DNA of 8,978 nucleotides from Phoenicibacter sp963592435 (GTDB lineage: Bacteria > Actinomycetota > Coriobacteriia > Coriobacteriales > Eggerthellaceae). The DNA lies in the NCBI GenBank assembly GCA_963592435.1, contig CAVAWT010000049.1, positions 1-8,978 of the forward strand. Direction: 5' to 3'. The notes below the pieces were generated by a model. The model worked only from the letters and a program-made list of their open reading frames with translations, was not told the DNA's origin and made no database searches. A program made the position numbers and the translations under genes. Of this stretch, positions 1-5,983 are shown in pieces (position 1 is the first letter of the stretch; each line of letters opens with the position of its first letter).

Positions 1-84
1 AAATCAGGCGCATCGACGAAGACAGGTGCTTGATTAAACATCACGTGAACGCTCTTGGGTGCGCTTAAGTGCTCCTTTTGCTTC

Positions 85-121
85 AAGGCTTCAGGCAGAG
101 TTGCTTGGAGCCTTTTTCTTT
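85..121 (+). terminator. Rho-independent terminator, rightward
   Basis: The stem AAGGCTTCAGGCA (85-97) pairs with TGCTTGGAGCCTT (102-114), with two G-T wobbles and a GAGT tetraloop. It runs into the T-rich run at 113-121. The T run is on the plus strand, so it would stop transcripts entering from the left edge. It may insulate the minus-strand mobilization operon and the hairpin array from a convergent gene outside the window. Confidence 0.6.
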
Positions 122-158
122 GCTCTGTTTTGGGGGTTGCCAGCAATACCGCCGAGAC

Positions 159-382
159 GACTCTTATCGGCGAAGTGTTCGCAAGCGAACCCTATCGCCG
201 ACTAAAAGTCTCTCGCGCGAGGCTCTCCTTTACTGCCATTCAAAAAAGAGAAAATGGCAGTGGAGCCTCGCGCTCACAATCGCCGTGCTTCCAGTCACCA
301 TTCACTGGACGGTGCCTGTCGCACGACGATGCAAGATGTGTGAATGTCCGACAAACTTCGTTTGCCGTCCATTCCATCTTGC
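159..382. repeat. Array of four consecutive large imperfect hairpins
   Basis: Four imperfect inverted repeats follow each other almost without gaps. H1 spans 159-210: outer 159-162/207-210, TCGGCGA 167-173/TCGCCGA 195-201, and GTTCGC 177-182/GCGAAC 185-190. H2 spans 215-273: 10 bp 215-224/264-273 and 9 bp 232-240/253-261, with a 12-nt A-rich loop. H3 spans 279-330: ATCG/CGAT, GTGC/GCAC and CCAGT 291-295/ACTGG 304-308. H4 spans 331-382: GCAAGATG/CATCTTGC, GAATG/CATTC, and CAAAC 352-356/GTTTG 360-364. H1, H3 and H4 are each 52 nt long. The stems share no obvious sequence, so shape rather than sequence seems conserved. Possible roles are an oriT, a single-strand origin or a structured RNA. The pairings are read directly from the sequence; the role is inference. 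Confidence 0.6.
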
Positions 383-393
383 TCTGCGAGGCT

Positions 394-418
394 AAAAATC
401 GGCTTGGTGCCGATTTTT
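394..418 (-). terminator. Terminator of the mobilization operon
   Basis: A perfect 10-bp stem, AAAAATCGGC (394-403) with GCCGATTTTT (409-418), encloses a 5-nt loop. It lies about 30 bases beyond the relaxase stop codon. An A run on one side and a T run on the other make it symmetric, so it could also stop plus-strand transcription. It is the natural end of the long minus-strand operon. Confidence 0.65.
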
Positions 419-427
419 GAAATGCGC

Positions 428-460
428 CAGAATTTGTTGAGCGCAGCTCAAAAATTTCTG
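428..460. repeat. Inverted repeat over the relaxase stop codon
   Basis: TTGAGC (437-442) pairs with GCTCAA (446-451) around a GCA loop. The stem extends through AATTT/AAATT and CAG/CTG with single-base bulges. The relaxase stop codon (448-450) lies inside the stem. It may protect the 3' end of the message or belong to the adjacent hairpin array. It lacks a separate T run, so it is less convincing as a terminator than 394-418. Confidence 0.45.
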
Positions 461-1323
461 TCTGCATTTCTGGTCATCTCAAGTGAGCGCCCAAACTCAA
501 GCGCCCTTTCGATGCCCTCAGCACTGAAGCCACGGCCCAACTTTGAGCCGTTGACTTTAAAACCAGTGCTGTCTCGCGTGAAGGTGATGTCGCGCTTGTT
601 AGATGCAATCGCGCACGACACGCCTTTCTCCGCGAGTTTACCCCTCAACCCCGAAAGCCCCTCGCGCGACCGTTCTTCCTTCAGTTCGCGCATTGATGCC
701 TGCACCGCCTCGCGAATGTATTTCTTGTTGGAACGTTCACCGCGCTTTTGCATCTGCTTTTCTTCACGCGTCATTTGCCTCGCATGAACGCGCGAATTGC
801 GCTTGCCTTTTTCAAGTTGGCGCAAACCCCATTCTTTATCCATGTCGCGAATTTGATTTGCGCGTTCAATTTTCGCGTGACGCGTGCGCCCTTGGTCGAA
901 ACGGTTTCCTGTTTCAAGGTTAGTTCTGTTAATTGCCATGTGAATTGCGTAGCGGTCTGTTCCGTCTGCTTTGCAGTGTTCCTTGTGAAGAACCCAAACG
1001 CATTCTTGAGCAGGGAGATATTTCTGAGCGTATTCCTTGGCGTATTTCATGCAGTTGGATGCAGAAAGCCTGCCGCCGTTCAAGTCGCATTCGTCAGGGT
1101 TAAAAGCAATAACGCGATGATACATAATCGTATTTTTAGCGCCTGCACGGCTTGGCTTGTTGTGACCGTAAGACTCGCGAGTTGCATCCATTTCCTTTTC
1201 CCACCGCTTCTCTTTGAACAGGTTTTGAGAGGAACGCGCAAGCGCACGCTCATCGTTCAAGTAACGAGCAACATTCTTCGCGTGCCTCGCGCTGGTGATT
1301 GAAACTTGTTTAATCGCTGTCAT
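448..1323 (-). CDS. Relaxase / mobilization nuclease, MobP (VirD2-like) type
   Basis: This 291-aa protein is probably the DNA-nicking relaxase that cuts one strand at oriT and pilots it into the recipient. Visible signs are an N-terminal segment with a candidate catalytic tyrosine (Y21 in ARYLNDERA), a histidine cluster (H113, H116) and the third-motif stretch AIHMAINR (126-133). These are followed by a strongly charged Lys/Arg/Glu-rich linker (about 150-220) and a small C-terminal domain containing GSKLGRGF. Relaxases of this family usually carry H-x-H in the third motif. Here the first of the pair is alanine (A126), with H128 kept. The ATG abuts the TAA stop of the coupling protein gene, with no good ribosome site of its own, so translation is probably coupled. 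It is the last gene of the operon. The family assignment rests on motifs and on the MobC and coupling-protein neighbours. Confidence 0.82.
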   Translation of the reverse strand: MTAIKQVSITSARHAKNVARYLNDERALARSSQNLFKEKRWEKEMDATRESYGHNKPSRAGAKNTIMYHRVIAFNPDECDLNGGRLSASNCMKYAKEYAQKYLPAQECVWVLHKEHCKADGTDRYAIHMAINRTNLETGNRFDQGRTRHAKIERANQIRDMDKEWGLRQLEKGKRNSRVHARQMTREEKQMQKRGERSNKKYIREAVQASMRELKEERSREGLSGLRGKLAEKGVSCAIASNKRDITFTRDSTGFKVNGSKLGRGFSAEGIERALEFGRSLEMTRNADRNF

Positions 1324-3213
1324 TTAAATCGCATCCCATGCAGCCACTTCATCTTGTTGGATGGCCTGCTCCTGCGTCTCTTTGGTTTCATACTTCGAGA
1401 AGTCGGGGCACCAACTTTCAAATGTGTTGCTCATTCTTTGATCTCGTTTCTGAAGTTTTAATTCTTCTCTTTCACAAACGCTTCTGTCTTTTTCTTCCGA
1501 GCCTAAATCAAAATATTCCTTCACAGCCTCAATTTTCGTGGCATCTTGAACAGGCATTCTGAAAACCCCATGACGTTTTGGCGCACTGTTTTCGCCACCT
1601 TTTACCACTATAATTCCACTTTTTATTGGCGTTCTGTCTTTAAAACCGTAGGCTGGCAGCAAGTCCACTTGATGCTCATTCAGGGACTCTCCAACGTTAT
1701 CGCGACCAAAAAGGTTGCCGAACCTATTTCTCGACTTGTTGCGTGAAAGAACTGTCTTTTTACCTGCAAGTTCGCAGAAATATTTACCGTCGGGGTCGGG
1801 CTTCATAACACCCATTGCAATTTGCAAATTCATCGACCCGAGAATTTTGTCGACTCCTGCGTTATCACCTGCTAAAGAATTGTATTTGTTGAGTTGAGTC
1901 ATGTTTTGCACGAATATGAACACCCTCAAATTCATCGACCGACCGAGCGAAACCATTTCGCCTAAGCAACTCACCTTCGGCAAGTTTCCCCATTCATCAC
2001 CCAAGATGACGAATGGGTGTGGGAGTCTCTCACCATTTTCACCTGCAACCTCTTGCATCTTCATCCACAACTGGTTGTAAAACGATGACAAAATAACATT
2101 GTAAGGGTCATTTTCTCCTAAGCAATGCGGATATAACACACACTGTTTTTCAATTAAATCACGGAATGTGAAATCGCTGGCAGACAGCATCCATTCTATG
2201 CCTTCATCAGAGAGAACTTTAATTGCGTCTGTGAGCGTCGAATTTACGTTCTTTGCTGCCACGCTGTCGCTATCTTGCAAAAAACTCACCGCTGCTTTAT
2301 ATGCAGGGTGATTAGTTCCGAAACTGCGAATGTAATCCTTGAGCGGAGCCGCAGGGTCTTTCCCACATCCCGTTAGCCCTTCGCGTATAATCCTCGCAAC
2401 AGTTCCCAAGTGCTTCTGTTCTTTCGGACATTCATTATCCATTGCTACAATTAGAATAATGGCTGCAAAAAGACCTTGGGCAGCCTTGCTGAAAAAGGGG
2501 TTTTGCGGTTCATCCTCTATGAAATCAGAAGCAAGTTGTCGCGCGGCACGTTGAGCACCTGCGGTGTCACCGTCTTCTACCTTTTCATTCACGCCATCCA
2601 TCAAGTTAAACCTTGCGCCACGTTTTGGTTGCTCTAAGTCAAGGAGAAAGCACTTGATGCCGTCACGTTCAATCGCTCGATGTGTCAGCATATACTCCGT
2701 TAACTTCCGTGCAGTGAAGATGATGCTTGCACCTGCTTTAACGTTCCAAAACAGGCTTGCATAGCCGATAGAGCGCGTTTTGCCACAACCAGACTTCGCA
2801 TCAACCCACCCGTGGGCGTATGCAGGGTCGCCGACCATATTGCCGTCAATTGCTCCAAACACAAGGGACGGCGCAGGAGCGTCCCCCTTACCGTCCCATA
2901 AGACATTCTTGCGCTTAATCTCAAACTTGTTCGTGATAAGCCGAGCGTTTCCTAAAATTCCGCTTTTAACCTCACGACTTGAACCCCTAGAGTGCCACAA
3001 AAAAGCACCAAGGGAAACTATAATGACATTGCAAATCAACAGTTCTTTGTAAGTTTGAAAATAATCTGTGTTTACTTCTTGCATAAGCCAAGGCACGGCT
3101 TTGCTTGTGGCTACCCTAGATGAAATAAGAACTGGCGTGAACAAGGCAGTTATTAGCAGCACCCCGACAATCAAGGCCAATGCTTTTATGAATTTGTCTT
3201 TGTATTTATCCAT
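1324..3213 (-). CDS. Type IV coupling protein (VirD4/TraG/TraD family)
   Basis: This 629-aa membrane ATPase should link the relaxosome to the conjugation channel and help pump DNA. Two hydrophobic segments near the N-terminus (about 8-31 and 58-74) would anchor it in the membrane. Walker A is SGCGKT (141-146). Walker B is FVILGDEWGNLP (401-412), the DEWxNLP form typical of VirD4-like proteins. A conserved stretch further on (FIFVQNMTQL, about 432-441) fits the sensor region of this family. The start is set by AGGAGG five bases before the ATG, overlapping the mobC stop region; the gap to mobC is 9 bp. Its stop abuts the relaxase ATG. Its presence means the element carries its own coupling function, unlike the smallest mobilizable elements. 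No channel ATPase (VirB4) gene is in the window. The C-terminal tail after about 580 is charged and Glu/Gln-rich, possibly a relaxosome contact. Confidence 0.92.
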   Translation of the reverse strand: MDKYKDKFIKALALIVGVLLITALFTPVLISSRVATSKAVPWLMQEVNTDYFQTYKELLICNVIIVSLGAFLWHSRGSSREVKSGILGNARLITNKFEIKRKNVLWDGKGDAPAPSLVFGAIDGNMVGDPAYAHGWVDAKSGCGKTRSIGYASLFWNVKAGASIIFTARKLTEYMLTHRAIERDGIKCFLLDLEQPKRGARFNLMDGVNEKVEDGDTAGAQRAARQLASDFIEDEPQNPFFSKAAQGLFAAIILIVAMDNECPKEQKHLGTVARIIREGLTGCGKDPAAPLKDYIRSFGTNHPAYKAAVSFLQDSDSVAAKNVNSTLTDAIKVLSDEGIEWMLSASDFTFRDLIEKQCVLYPHCLGENDPYNVILSSFYNQLWMKMQEVAGENGERLPHPFVILGDEWGNLPKVSCLGEMVSLGRSMNLRVFIFVQNMTQLNKYNSLAGDNAGVDKILGSMNLQIAMGVMKPDPDGKYFCELAGKKTVLSRNKSRNRFGNLFGRDNVGESLNEHQVDLLPAYGFKDRTPIKSGIIVVKGGENSAPKRHGVFRMPVQDATKIEAVKEYFDLGSEEKDRSVCEREELKLQKRDQRMSNTFESWCPDFSKYETKETQEQAIQQDEVAAWDAI

Positions 3214-3222
3214 TTCAACCTC

Positions 3223-3570
3223 CTAAACTGATTTTTTAACTTCATTTATGAAGTCTGCAATTTTATTATTGAGTTCGTGCATTTCGTTCAGCAGTTCCTC
3301 AATCCGACCAGCCAGCAACCCGAATTGTGCAGGGTTCATGTTTGCATGTTTAAGTGCCTGATTAAGGAGACCACCCACCCTCTTTTCATTGCTTAGAAGC
3401 GATTTGAGAGCCTCAACATCTGTGTTGATAATCGGGCGGTCTGCCTTTAAGAATAACTTGCGTCGAGAGTATTCGCTGATGCCTAGGCCCGAACGTTGGG
3501 CGCGTCTTAGCAGACGCGCCCTTTCATTGTCGGTGAGGCGGATGCTAATCTTGCTGGTGAGTTGCTGCAT
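3223..3570 (-). CDS. mobC: MobC-like relaxosome accessory protein (ribbon-helix-helix)
   Basis: This 115-aa protein probably binds oriT and helps the relaxase melt and nick it. The N-terminal part (KISIRLTDNERARLLRRAQ, then GISEYSRRKLF, about 7-40) is the usual ribbon-helix-helix layout of MobC/NikA-type proteins: a beta strand, an E/R-rich helix, and a G-S-EY-R turn before the second helix. The C-terminal half is helical (RVGGLLNQALKHAN, then ELLNEMHELNNKIADFI) and probably makes oligomer contacts. A longer frame runs upstream to 3696, but I chose the ATG at 3570: it has a GGTGAG ribosome site and begins the recognisable domain, whereas the extension lies wholly over the preceding gene. It overlaps the end of that gene by 26 bp, suggesting coupled translation. 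The symbol is by family, not by close match. Confidence 0.82.
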   Translation of the reverse strand: MQQLTSKISIRLTDNERARLLRRAQRSGLGISEYSRRKLFLKADRPIINTDVEALKSLLSNEKRVGGLLNQALKHANMNPAQFGLLAGRIEELLNEMHELNNKIADFINEVKKSV

Positions 3571-4192
3571 TAGGCTCACCGCTTTTGTATATAGCAACAA
3601 AATAAGGCGACAAATCCAACTCTGAAATGTGACCTCTCTCAAAACAATCATGCGCAACTTCAAATAACGACTCCGCATCCTTGACCAGATGAACAATGGT
3701 CATTATCTCATGCCCCTTAAATGTTTTCTTCTGGTGGTCAAGGTGAAGGGCCAGATTATAGGCTGGATATTGCTCAGCCATCATCCCTTCAATTGAGTCA
3801 TATATATGCTCATCTTCGTCGTTCTTATTGTAAAAATAAACATAAGTTGGCAATTCGAGTTGCTCACCATTATATGTTGGAATTATTGCTGCACCGACGC
3901 AGTTTATTGCCTCATCTTCATTTACAAATTCATAGCCTTTTGGGACTCGAAGAAAGCGACCTCCTTTCATTGGCACATTTTCGCGTTCCTCATTGAGCTT
4001 TAACAAGTCTTTTTTAAGCCATTTGACCCAATTTTTTAACCCTGCGTCATCCTGATGTTGAATACTTGGGCTTAGCGACTTATAACGAAGTTTCAACTTC
4101 AAAATCGCTTCCAGTTCCTCGAGATATGTAGATTTACCTTGTAGTTCGTCTAATGACGCATTTATTTCTTTCATTGTTTGCTCAGTTGCCAT
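3545..4192 (-). CDS. Hypothetical protein, 215 aa, between replication and mobilization genes
   Basis: I do not recognise this protein. It is soluble and acidic, with no signal peptide or membrane segment. The first ~75 residues are rich in Leu, Glu and Lys with heptad-like spacing (ELEAILKLKLRYKSL, WVKWLKKDLLKLNEE) and are probably coiled coil. The remainder looks like a mixed alpha/beta domain (RFLRVPKGYEFV, then LPTYVYFYN, then HEIMTIVHLV). The start is the ATG at 4192, preceded by AAAGGAG six bases upstream; that ribosome site lies inside the last codons of the loader gene. An upstream in-frame start at 4246 is rejected because it lies in the loader coding region without a ribosome site. 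Its place, sharing sequence with both neighbours, suggests an accessory role in replication or DNA processing. That is position-based inference only. Confidence 0.72.
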   Translation of the reverse strand: MATEQTMKEINASLDELQGKSTYLEELEAILKLKLRYKSLSPSIQHQDDAGLKNWVKWLKKDLLKLNEERENVPMKGGRFLRVPKGYEFVNEDEAINCVGAAIIPTYNGEQLELPTYVYFYNKNDEDEHIYDSIEGMMAEQYPAYNLALHLDHQKKTFKGHEIMTIVHLVKDAESLFEVAHDCFERGHISELDLSPYFVAIYKSGEPNAATHQQD

Positions 4193-4193
4193 T

Positions 4194-4895
4194 TTAGGCT
4201 CCTTTCTCATCTTTGTAATCATTTTCTGTTTGTATACGCCAGCCAACTGTGTTCTCCTTCATGCGTGATTTAAGCGCTTCAATTGCTGATTTGTCCTGTT
4301 CATTGTGTCCAAGTTTCTTGAATAGTTCATCAAACTCAAATACAGAAACATAAATGGTGGGCTTATCCTCGTTATAACGCGCGTTAACCAACTGAAACAT
4401 GAAGGGAATAGTCATCGAGTTTGAATAGCCATTGCCTAATCCATCTAGGAGAAGAACATCTGCCTTTCCGTAGTCGTTAATTGTTTCAACTGGCTGCTTA
4501 AACATCATCTGCAAATATATTTGAGCATCGAGAAACTTCATACGCTTATTGCAAGTTAGCGCGAGTTCACGCATGATTGCACAACCTAAACTTGTTGCAT
4601 CGCCTCCTGTGATAAACAACGAAGTTCCTTCCAAGATTTTCGTTGCAAGTTGCTTTGCATTTTCATCTTTGGCATCAAGAAATCTTGCGCCAACCCCTGC
4701 TCTCTTTAACTTAGCGTAAACCAGTTTTCTTTCTAACTCTTTCTTCTCTTCTTCGTATTCTTGTTCCCACTCTTGACGTTTAACGGTTGCTTCAGGACAA
4801 TCGCAATTCTTAAAAAGCGTCAGTTCTTTATTGCAATAAGGGCAAACTTTTGTCCTCTGTGCTAGGTTGTCAAACCTGTTAACTTGATTTGCCAT
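4194..4895 (-). CDS. DnaC/IstB-like helicase-loader homologue with degenerate ATPase motifs
   Basis: This 233-aa protein follows a helix-rich replication protein, the classic initiator plus loader pairing of phages and plasmids. Order of parts: an N-terminal zinc motif CPYC (18-21) with CDC (31-33), a charged coiled-coil stretch (about 38-65), then an AAA+ core laid out like DnaC. At the Walker A position it reads GGDATSLG (97-104) in place of GxxGxGKT, so the lysine and threonine are missing. At Walker B it reads LLLDGLG (148-154) where DnaC-like proteins have LLIDDLG. The region SAIEALKSRM (203-212) resembles the arginine-finger helix (SRL/SRM). It may bind the replicative helicase without hydrolysing ATP, or be an inhibitor of it. 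The start at 4895 has GGAGAG about eight bases upstream; the GTG at 4904 would sit on top of that site. Family confidence is moderate. Confidence 0.7.
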   Translation of the reverse strand: MANQVNRFDNLAQRTKVCPYCNKELTLFKNCDCPEATVKRQEWEQEYEEEKKELERKLVYAKLKRAGVGARFLDAKDENAKQLATKILEGTSLFITGGDATSLGCAIMRELALTCNKRMKFLDAQIYLQMMFKQPVETINDYGKADVLLLDGLGNGYSNSMTIPFMFQLVNARYNEDKPTIYVSVFEFDELFKKLGHNEQDKSAIEALKSRMKENTVGWRIQTENDYKDEKGA

Positions 4896-4912
4896 TTTGA
4901 ACACTCTCCAAT

Positions 4913-5371
4913 CTATAACGTAAAAAATCCATCTGTATTTTCTTTAAATTTGTTATGTTTAATTTCTGTTTCTTTATTTTTGGGTGAATTTTTTTCAGTG
5001 CTAGCACTGAACTTTGTTCCTGACTGAAGTGAATATTCTTCACTACTAGAACTGAACTTATTTTCAGTCGCGTCTTCACTTAGTGATGAAATCTCTTCAG
5101 CACTAGCAACTGGACGATAGCGATTTGCGCTCACGCCTTTTCCCCCAATTTTCTCAATCAATTTTCGCTTCAACAGGTTTTGAACAGAATTGATTGCACA
5201 GCGTTCTGAAATGTTGTAAACTTCAGCCATTCGCTTGTAATTGAACTGCATCCAACCCTTATTGGAGCGAGAAAGACTTTCAATCAGACAATAAATAAGT
5301 AAATCATTACCTTTTATGTCTAATTTTTTGGCAGTCGTCCAGTTTACGCGCGTATAACCTTCATTTTTCAT
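4913..5371 (-). CDS. Winged-helix replication initiator-like protein
   Basis: This 152-aa protein has a helix-turn-helix/winged-helix domain at about 10-90 (AKKLDIKGNDLLIYCLIESL, then YKRMAEVYNISERCAINSVQNLLKRKLIEKIGG, ending in the wing SANRYRP). This is the style of the phage and plasmid replication proteins that precede a DnaC-like loader. After residue 90 the chain is low-complexity Ser/Glu/Lys, with loosely repeated blocks (EEISSLSE, NKFSSSSEE, TKFSASTEKNS). The DNA encoding that tail is palindrome-rich and then very AT-rich, a candidate origin. The start at 5371 is forced by an in-frame stop three codons upstream, yet no clear ribosome site precedes it. The gap to the upstream gene is 71 bp; the loader starts 17 bp after its stop. 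A transcription regulator is an alternative, but the loader neighbour favours replication. Confidence 0.68.
   Translation of the reverse strand: MKNEGYTRVNWTTAKKLDIKGNDLLIYCLIESLSRSNKGWMQFNYKRMAEVYNISERCAINSVQNLLKRKLIEKIGGKGVSANRYRPVASAEEISSLSEDATENKFSSSSEEYSLQSGTKFSASTEKNSPKNKETEIKHNKFKENTDGFFTL
4916..5115. other. Candidate replication origin inside the initiator gene
   Basis: The segment encoding the tail of the initiator-like protein contains a perfect 18-bp palindrome, TTCAGTGCTAGCACTGAA (4994-5011), and related copies: TTCACTACTAGAACTGAA (5039-5056) and TTCAGCACTAGCAACTGG (5096-5113). It also has smaller inverted repeats, TCACTTAGTGA (5076-5086) and AGTGAA (5028-5033)/TTCACT (5039-5044). 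Next to it, 4921-4980 has only 10 G/C in 60 bases, like a DNA-unwinding stretch. Repeats inside the initiator gene with an AT-rich flank are the known arrangement in lambda O and related replicons. Repeats and base composition are seen directly; the origin role is inferred. Confidence 0.5.
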
Positions 5372-5442
5372 GATTAAGATTTATAATTAAGAGGGGTGCG
5401 AGTGTGTCTTTCGGCCAAAAAAGAGAATATCTTGCACCCTTT

Positions 5443-5661
5443 TCACTCTTTTCCACTTTCACCTCCCAAAAGCCAATTTTCAACTGCGACCTTTGGAACC
5501 AGCCAACTTGTTCCGTTGCCGCTTCGCCCACTTGTCTTCTTGGCTTTAATTTCACCAAGGCAGAGCAACTTACGCGCTGTTCCGTCTGTCACGCCAAGCA
5601 GCTGCGCTGTTTGATGTGCTGTCAAAACGTCGGGTGCGTTTTGGAAATTCAATCTTTCCAT
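5443..5661 (-). CDS. Excisionase / MerR-like small DNA-binding protein
   Basis: This 72-aa protein is a single winged helix-turn-helix of the excisionase (HTH_17) type. VLTAHQTAQLLGVTDGTARKLLCLGEI (12-38) forms the recognition part, followed by a basic Gly/Ser wing (KAKKTSGRSGNGTSW) and the typical ending LVPKVAVENWL. Such proteins bend DNA at the att site and steer the integrase towards excision, or act as small transcription regulators. The ATG at 5661 is preceded by AGAGAGG about eight bases upstream, which overlaps the end of the XRE gene; only 2 bp separate the two genes. It lies in the minus-strand operon, far from the integrase. An excisionase role is therefore likely from family but not proved by position. 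Confidence 0.72.
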   Translation of the reverse strand: MERLNFQNAPDVLTAHQTAQLLGVTDGTARKLLCLGEIKAKKTSGRSGNGTSWLVPKVAVENWLLGGESGKE

Positions 5662-5663
5662 TT

Positions 5664-5870
5664 TTAAACCTCTCTTTCATATTCGTCCAATAATTTCTGT
5701 GGGTCTTTATCCCATTCAAGCACTTTAGCCAACTTGCCGAGCGTGCTTTCAGAAAGTGCACATCCGCGAGCTTCAGCGAGTCCAACGTACGTTTGGGCGA
5801 CGTTCGCTAAATAAGACAAATCGCGTTGAGACATGCCCTTTGCCTGCCTTTCGTGCTTTAGGTTAATCAT
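5664..5870 (-). CDS. XRE-family transcriptional regulator (Cro/CI-like)
   Basis: This 68-aa protein is essentially one helix-turn-helix domain: LKHERQAKGMSQRDLSYLANVAQTYVGLAEARGCALSESTLGKLAKVL spans about 4-51. The G-MSQRDLSYLA and Q-TYVGLAEARG blocks are typical of Cro/CI repressors. It has no dimerisation or sensor domain. It is the first gene of the operon and lies next to the divergent promoter region, so it most likely controls its own operon and possibly the plus-strand cargo gene. The ATG at 5870 has a near-perfect ribosome site, AAGGAGGTGA (5874-5883), the best in the operon, which supports the start. Its target site is not proved; see the 16-bp inverted repeat at 5968-5983. Confidence 0.85.
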   Translation of the reverse strand: MINLKHERQAKGMSQRDLSYLANVAQTYVGLAEARGCALSESTLGKLAKVLEWDKDPQKLLDEYEREV

Positions 5871-5902
5871 TTTTCACCTCCTTTGATAAATTAAATTATT
5901 CA

Positions 5903-5931
5903 TTTACATCTTTTATTATATGTGTTATTAT
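5903..5931 (+). promoter_or_regulatory. Sigma-70-like promoter for the cargo gene
   Basis: TTTACA (5903-5908) and TATTAT (5926-5931) are separated by exactly 17 bases, each matching the consensus at five of six positions. The start codon of the 376-aa gene lies about 67 bases downstream. The promoter overlaps the likely leftward -10 box, so the two directions probably compete. Confidence 0.55.
5915..5920 (-). promoter_or_regulatory. Possible -10 box for the minus-strand operon
   Basis: Read leftward, 5915-5920 is TATAAT, a perfect -10 hexamer, 45 bases before the XRE start codon. The best -35 candidate is weak (TTAAGT at 5940-5945 with a 19-base spacer). It lies inside the spacer of the rightward promoter, so both promoters share one short stretch. 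A weak -35 would fit a promoter that needs activation. Confidence 0.4.
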
Positions 5932-5967
5932 TTATTTAAACTTAAGAATAACTGAATTTTTAATGAT

Positions 5968-5983
5968 TATCAGCTAATTGATA
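5968..5983. promoter_or_regulatory. Candidate operator, inverted repeat
   Basis: TATCA (5968-5972) and TGATA (5979-5983) form a 16-bp inverted repeat around GCTAAT, between the rightward promoter and the cargo start codon. Size and symmetry suit a Cro/CI-like dimer. Only one clear copy is seen, so this is tentative. Confidence 0.3.

Larger units (their letters stand above)
1..447. other. Gene-free, hairpin-rich region downstream of the relaxase
   Basis: No ORF here has a credible ribosome site or recognisable protein. The ORFs of 75-147 aa in this stretch overlap dense inverted repeats or run antisense into the relaxase gene. The region holds a plus-strand terminator (85-121), an array of imperfect hairpins (159-382), a symmetric terminator hairpin (394-418) and a hairpin over the relaxase stop codon (428-460). 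At the left edge a plus-strand reading frame is open from 3 to a stop at 66-68, just before the terminator, and could be the last codons of a gene lying left of the window. It is too short to judge. No copy of the tRNA-Ala 3' end was found here, so the left attachment site is not in the window. Confidence 0.7.

Noticed and set aside
1..68. Partial gene at the left edge (plus frame ending at 68, or a minus-strand ATG at 41)
   Set aside because: Both are 14-22 codons long and ambiguous. The minus-strand start has no ribosome site. The plus frame is slightly favoured by the terminator at 85-121 but cannot be called.
55..420. 121-aa and 108-aa plus-strand ORFs in the hairpin region
   Set aside because: They cover the terminator at 85-121 and the consecutive inverted repeats. 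Composition is arbitrary and neither has a ribosome site. RNA or DNA structure explains the region better.
344..787. 147-aa plus-strand ORF
   Set aside because: It is mostly antisense to the relaxase 3' half and crosses two hairpins. It has no protein-like motif.
748..1302. 184-aa plus-strand ORF
   Set aside because: It is antisense to the relaxase gene, Phe/Val/Cys-rich as expected of a shadow frame, and has no ribosome site. The relaxase on the other strand has recognisable motifs.
2040..2075. DnaA-box-like sequence near 2060
   Set aside because: A single partial match inside the coupling protein gene with no cluster around it; expected by chance.
3571..3696. N-terminal extension of MobC to 3696
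   Set aside because: It overlaps the upstream gene completely, lacks a ribosome site and does not resemble the family N-terminus.
4990..5115. CRISPR array
   Set aside because: The repeats are few, imperfect, palindromic, unevenly spaced and inside a coding region. No cas genes are present.
5361..5558. 65-aa minus-strand ORF ending over the initiator ATG
   Set aside because: It lies out of frame within the excisionase gene and has no ribosome site or domain. A coupling role is possible but unsupported.
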